Shown here: positions 29,817 to 32,072 of the stretch, one piece after another | Position numbering within the stretch: position 1 is the first letter of the stretch | How the letters are laid out: every line of letters starts with the position of its first letter | Assembly: GCA_010356995.1 (NCBI GenBank) | Contig: ML996699.1 | Location: 892,146-924,217, forward strand | Direction of reading: 5' to 3' | DNA length: 32,072 bases | Source: Trichodelitschia bisporula | Taxonomy: Eukaryota > Ascomycota > Dothideomycetes > Phaeotrichales > Phaeotrichaceae | The notes under the pieces: model-generated | Database searches by the model: none | What the model was told of the DNA's origin: nothing | What the model saw: only the letters and a program-made list of their open reading frames with translations | Translations under genes and position numbers: made by a program

Positions 29817-32072
29817 CTAGCAGCCTATGCCAACGCATCTAGAGCTCGTGGCAACGACAGTCACGAAGGAAGAGCCACGGAAGCTACTTGATGGAAGAAC
29901 ACTGCTGGAGCGGATGGTGCTGCTGCTGAAAACGCTGCTCGACCGGATCACGCTGCTAGAAACCGGGACACTGCTGCTGAAAACGCTGCTCGACCGGATC
30001 ACGCTGCTAGAAACCGGGACACTGCTGCTGAAAACGCTGCTCGACCGGATCACGCTGCTAGAAACCGGGACACTGCTGCTGAAAACGCTGCTCGACCGGA
30101 TCACGCTGCTAGAAACCGGGACACTGCTGGAGAAAACGCTGCTGGAGCGCGCAATGCTGCTGGAGAAAACACTGCTAGAGCGCACAATGCTGCTAGAAAC
30201 AACACTGCTGGACCGCGCAATGCTGCTGGAAAGAACACTGCTGGACCGCGCAATGCTGCTGGAAATAACACTGCTGGACCGCGCAATGCTGCTAGAGAGA
30301 AGACTGCTGGAGCGCGTACTGCTCGTACTGCTGGAGCGCGTACTACTCGTGCTGCTGGAGCGCGTACTGCTCGTGCTACTGGAGCGCGTACTGCTCGTGC
30401 TGCTGGAGCGCGTACTGCTGAAGCTTGTGCTGCTGGAGCGCGTGCTGCTGAAACTTGTGCTGCTGGAGCGCGCGCTGCTGAAGCTCGTGCTACTAGAGCG
30501 CGTACTGCTGGGGAAAAAGGAACTGCTAAGGAGCGCACTGCTGCTGGGGACGCTGGATGGAGACGCAGAGCTACTAGAACTGTCGTTGTCGTCGTCCACA
30601 CTGGGGGCAATGCTGGGGACACTGGATGGAACCACAGAGCTACTAGAGCCGTCGTCTCCGTCGTCCAGACTGGGGGCAGTACCGCCGTCGTCGTCGCCGT
30701 CATCCCCACCGGGGGCAGGGCTGGCGCTGGGGGGGTTGCTGTCACTGTCGTCGCCATCGTCGCCGTCATCGCCGCCGTCCACAGTGGGCGAAGGGCTGGC
30801 GCTGGGGAGGGTGTTGTCACTGTCGTCGCCGTCGTCGCCGTCGTCCACAGTGGGCGCAGGGCTGGCGCTGGGGAGGATACTGGCACCGTCGTCATCATCC
30901 GCACTGGGTGCGATGCTAGCGCTGGGGAAGATGCTGACACTTCCCTCCTCGCTTCCGCTGGAGACGGCACCGAAAACGCCAATGGTTGCACTGGCACTGG
31001 GACTAGCCGTGATACTGGGAAATGCGCCGAAGCCAGCGTCGAAACTGCTAGGGACTGGCACAGAACTTCTAGAGCTGCTATCATCGCTGGTACTCGCAGA
31101 GACGATGAGAAATCCGGCATCGTTGAAGCTAGCGGAGGGGCTGGCCGAAATGCTGGGGACGGGAACTGAAGGTGCAGCGCTGATGGAGGCCAAGAGACTG
31201 GAGCTGCTCTCATCACTCGCGCTGGCAGAGGCAATGGGAAAGCCAGCATTGTTGAAGCTAGCGGAGGGGCTGGCCAAAATGCTGGAAGCAGCAGCAAATC
31301 CAACACTGGCCGAAGCCGATGCAGAATCAGAGCTACTCTCCTCACTGGCACTTGCTGAGACGCTGGCAGCGGGGCCGGCCTCGAAGCTCGCGCTGGCCGA
31401 AATGCTTGGAGCGGCAAGACCTTCAATGCTGACAGAGGCCGACGCAAAGCCAGAGCTGCTCTCATCACTTGCGCTTGCAGAGGCGCTGGCTGAAATGCTG
31501 GGAGCGGCAAATTTAACGCTGATTGAGGCCAAGACACTGGAGCTGCTCTGATCGCTGGCGCTTGCAGAGACAATGGGAAAGCCAGCATCGTTGAAGCTAG
31601 CGGGGGGGCTCGCCGAAATGCTGGGAGCGGCGACTTCGATGCTAGCCGAGGCCGACACAAACCCGGAGCTGCTCTCCTCACTTGCGCTCGCCGAGACGCT
31701 GGTCGCCGGACCGGCCTCGAAAAAGCTCGCGCTGGCCGAAATGCTGGGATCGGCAACAGCTTCGACGCTCACTGACGGCGAGGCAAAGCCAGAGCTGCTC
31801 TCTTCACTCGCGCTTGCAGAGACACCGGCAGCAAAGCCAGCCTCGAACAGGCTGACGCTAGCCGAAATGCTGGGAGAGGCCACTTCGACGCTTGCTGAGG
31901 CCGACGCAAACTTGGAGCTGCTCTCCTCTCTCGCACTGTCGGAAAAGCTGATAGGGAAACCGGCATCGTTGAAACTCACGCTGGGGCTAGCCGAGATGCT
32001 AGGAGCGGCGGCAAACTGTTCGGCAGTGATCGAGCTAGGTAAAAGACTCGAGCTGCTCTCCTCGCTCGCGCT
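29817..32072 (-). CDS. Serine-rich repeat protein, 5' end outside the window
   Basis: The minus-strand frame is open from the right edge (AGC codon at 32072) to the stop at 29819-29817, giving 751 visible residues. It is built of several repeat classes. About 41-residue Ser/Ala units (SISASASFFEAGP...SASASEESSSGF) occupy the upstream part. An Asp-rich block (GDDGDDGDDSD, PSASPAPT) follows, then 8-residue STRSSSTS units, 10-residue IARSSSVISS units and four perfect 17-residue units (VFSSSVPVSSSVIRS). The protein ends RCVGIGC, without a visible GPI signal; a further exon is possible. The composition suggests a heavily O-glycosylated wall or surface mucin-like protein, but the signal peptide would lie outside the window, so secretion is inference. 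Internal ATG codons (for example at 31979) are unlikely starts. Confidence 0.75.
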   Translation of the reverse strand, partial: SASEESSSSLLPSSITAEQFAAAPSISASPSVSFNDAGFPISFSDSAREESSSKFASASASVEVASPSISASVSLFEAGFAAGVSASASEESSSGFASPSVSVEAVADPSISASASFFEAGPATSVSASASEESSSGFVSASASIEVAAPSISASPPASFNDAGFPIVSASASDQSSSSVLASISVKFAAPSISASASASASDESSSGFASASVSIEGLAAPSISASASFEAGPAASVSASASEESSSDSASASASVGFAAASSILASPSASFNNAGFPIASASASDESSSSLLASISAAPSVPVPSISASPSASFNDAGFLIVSASTSDDSSSRSSVPVPSSFDAGFGAFPSITASPSASATIGVFGAVSSGSEEGSVSIFPSASIAPSADDDDGASILPSASPAPTVDDGDDGDDSDNTLPSASPSPTVDGGDDGDDGDDSDSNPPSASPAPGGDDGDDDGGTAPSLDDGDDGSSSSVVPSSVPSIAPSVDDDNDSSSSSASPSSVPSSSALLSSSFFPSSTRSSSTSFSSARSSSTSFSSTRSSSTSFSSTRSSSTSSTRSSSTSSTRSSSTSSTRSSSTSSTRSSSLLSSSIARSSSVISSSIARSSSVLSSSIARSSSVVSSSIVRSSSVFSSSIARSSSVFSSSVPVSSSVIRSSSVFSSSVPVSSSVIRSSSVFSSSVPVSSSVIRSSSVFSSSVPVSSSVIRSSSVFSSSTIRSSSVLPSSSFRGSSFVTVVATSSRCVGIGC
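29920..30129. repeat. 51-bp tandem repeat, four perfect copies, inside the serine-rich gene
   Basis: Units start at 29929, 29980, 30031 and 30082 with AAAACGCTGCTCGACCGGAT and are identical to one another. Fifty-one bases equal 17 codons, so copy-number change keeps the frame. Confidence 0.95.
30300..30510. repeat. 24-bp tandem repeat inside the serine-rich gene
   Basis: Repeats of GCTGGAGCGCGTACTGCTCG type (24-bp unit, sense STRSSSTS, with variants containing FSS) fill this segment. Third-position differences between units show they are older than the 51-bp block. Confidence 0.8.

Noticed and set aside
29827-31551. 574-codon Leu/Glu/Ala-rich frame on the plus strand with LLERVLL-type repeats, resembling a leucine-rich or zipper protein
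   Set aside because: It is the mirror of the Ser-rich repeats (AGC/AGT read backwards as GCT/ACT in the shifted frame gives Leu). The repeat units are best explained by the minus-strand serine-rich protein. The minus frame is also open beyond the window edge.

Overview
The window looks like nuclear DNA of a filamentous ascomycete (Pezizomycotina). The genes carry many short introns, mostly 40-73 nt with GT..AG ends and CTAAC/CTGAC-like branch sites. The recognisable proteins (a PEX11 peroxin, a GIT1-type permease, a DFG5/DCW1-type GH76 mannosidase and an SHPRH/IRC20-like RING helicase) match the forms I know from that group. There is no operon structure, and no rRNA, tRNA or CRISPR array that I could see. 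The species cannot be named from this sequence.

Layout. 1-253 is the 3' end of an unidentified gene. 254-6093 is gene-poor: it holds a 9-bp microsatellite, a 13-bp inverted repeat, one copy of a dispersed repeat joined to a 37-bp minisatellite with a rearranged inverted copy, and two weak minus-strand gene candidates (3869-4583 and 4652-5131). 6094-7053 is a three-exon short-chain dehydrogenase. A second dispersed-repeat copy follows at about 7193-7470. 7943-9482 (minus) is a GPI-protein-processing GH76 enzyme. Behind it lie a run of 31 G and a decayed tandem array at about 10380-11262. 11287-13047 (minus) is an intronless 586-aa orphan gene with a TATA box and a pyrimidine-rich leader. 13575-14375 contains three diverged copies of the 3' end of the neighbouring permease gene, with a third dispersed-repeat copy between them. 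14286-15961 (minus) is the GIT1-like permease and 17520-18371 (minus) is PEX11. Divergent from PEX11 is the large SNF2/RING gene (19116-23373, plus). 26001-28735 (plus) encodes an 850-aa protein that appears to join an aegerolysin-like N-terminus, a transglutaminase/papain-like Cys-His-Asp domain and a C-terminal beta domain. 29817 to the right edge (minus) is a serine-rich repeat protein whose 5' end lies outside the window.

How the genes relate. The identified genes are ordinary, functionally separate housekeeping genes: cell-wall GPI-protein anchoring, glycerophosphodiester uptake, peroxisome division and DNA-repair ubiquitination. Between them are accessory, fast-evolving stretches with repeats and lineage-restricted genes. 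The best candidate for something undescribed is the 850-aa multidomain protein. The best structural observations are the repeated duplication of the permease tail and the three-copy dispersed repeat. Exon boundaries were worked out by hand from splice signals, reading phase and remembered family sequences. No alignment or search was run.
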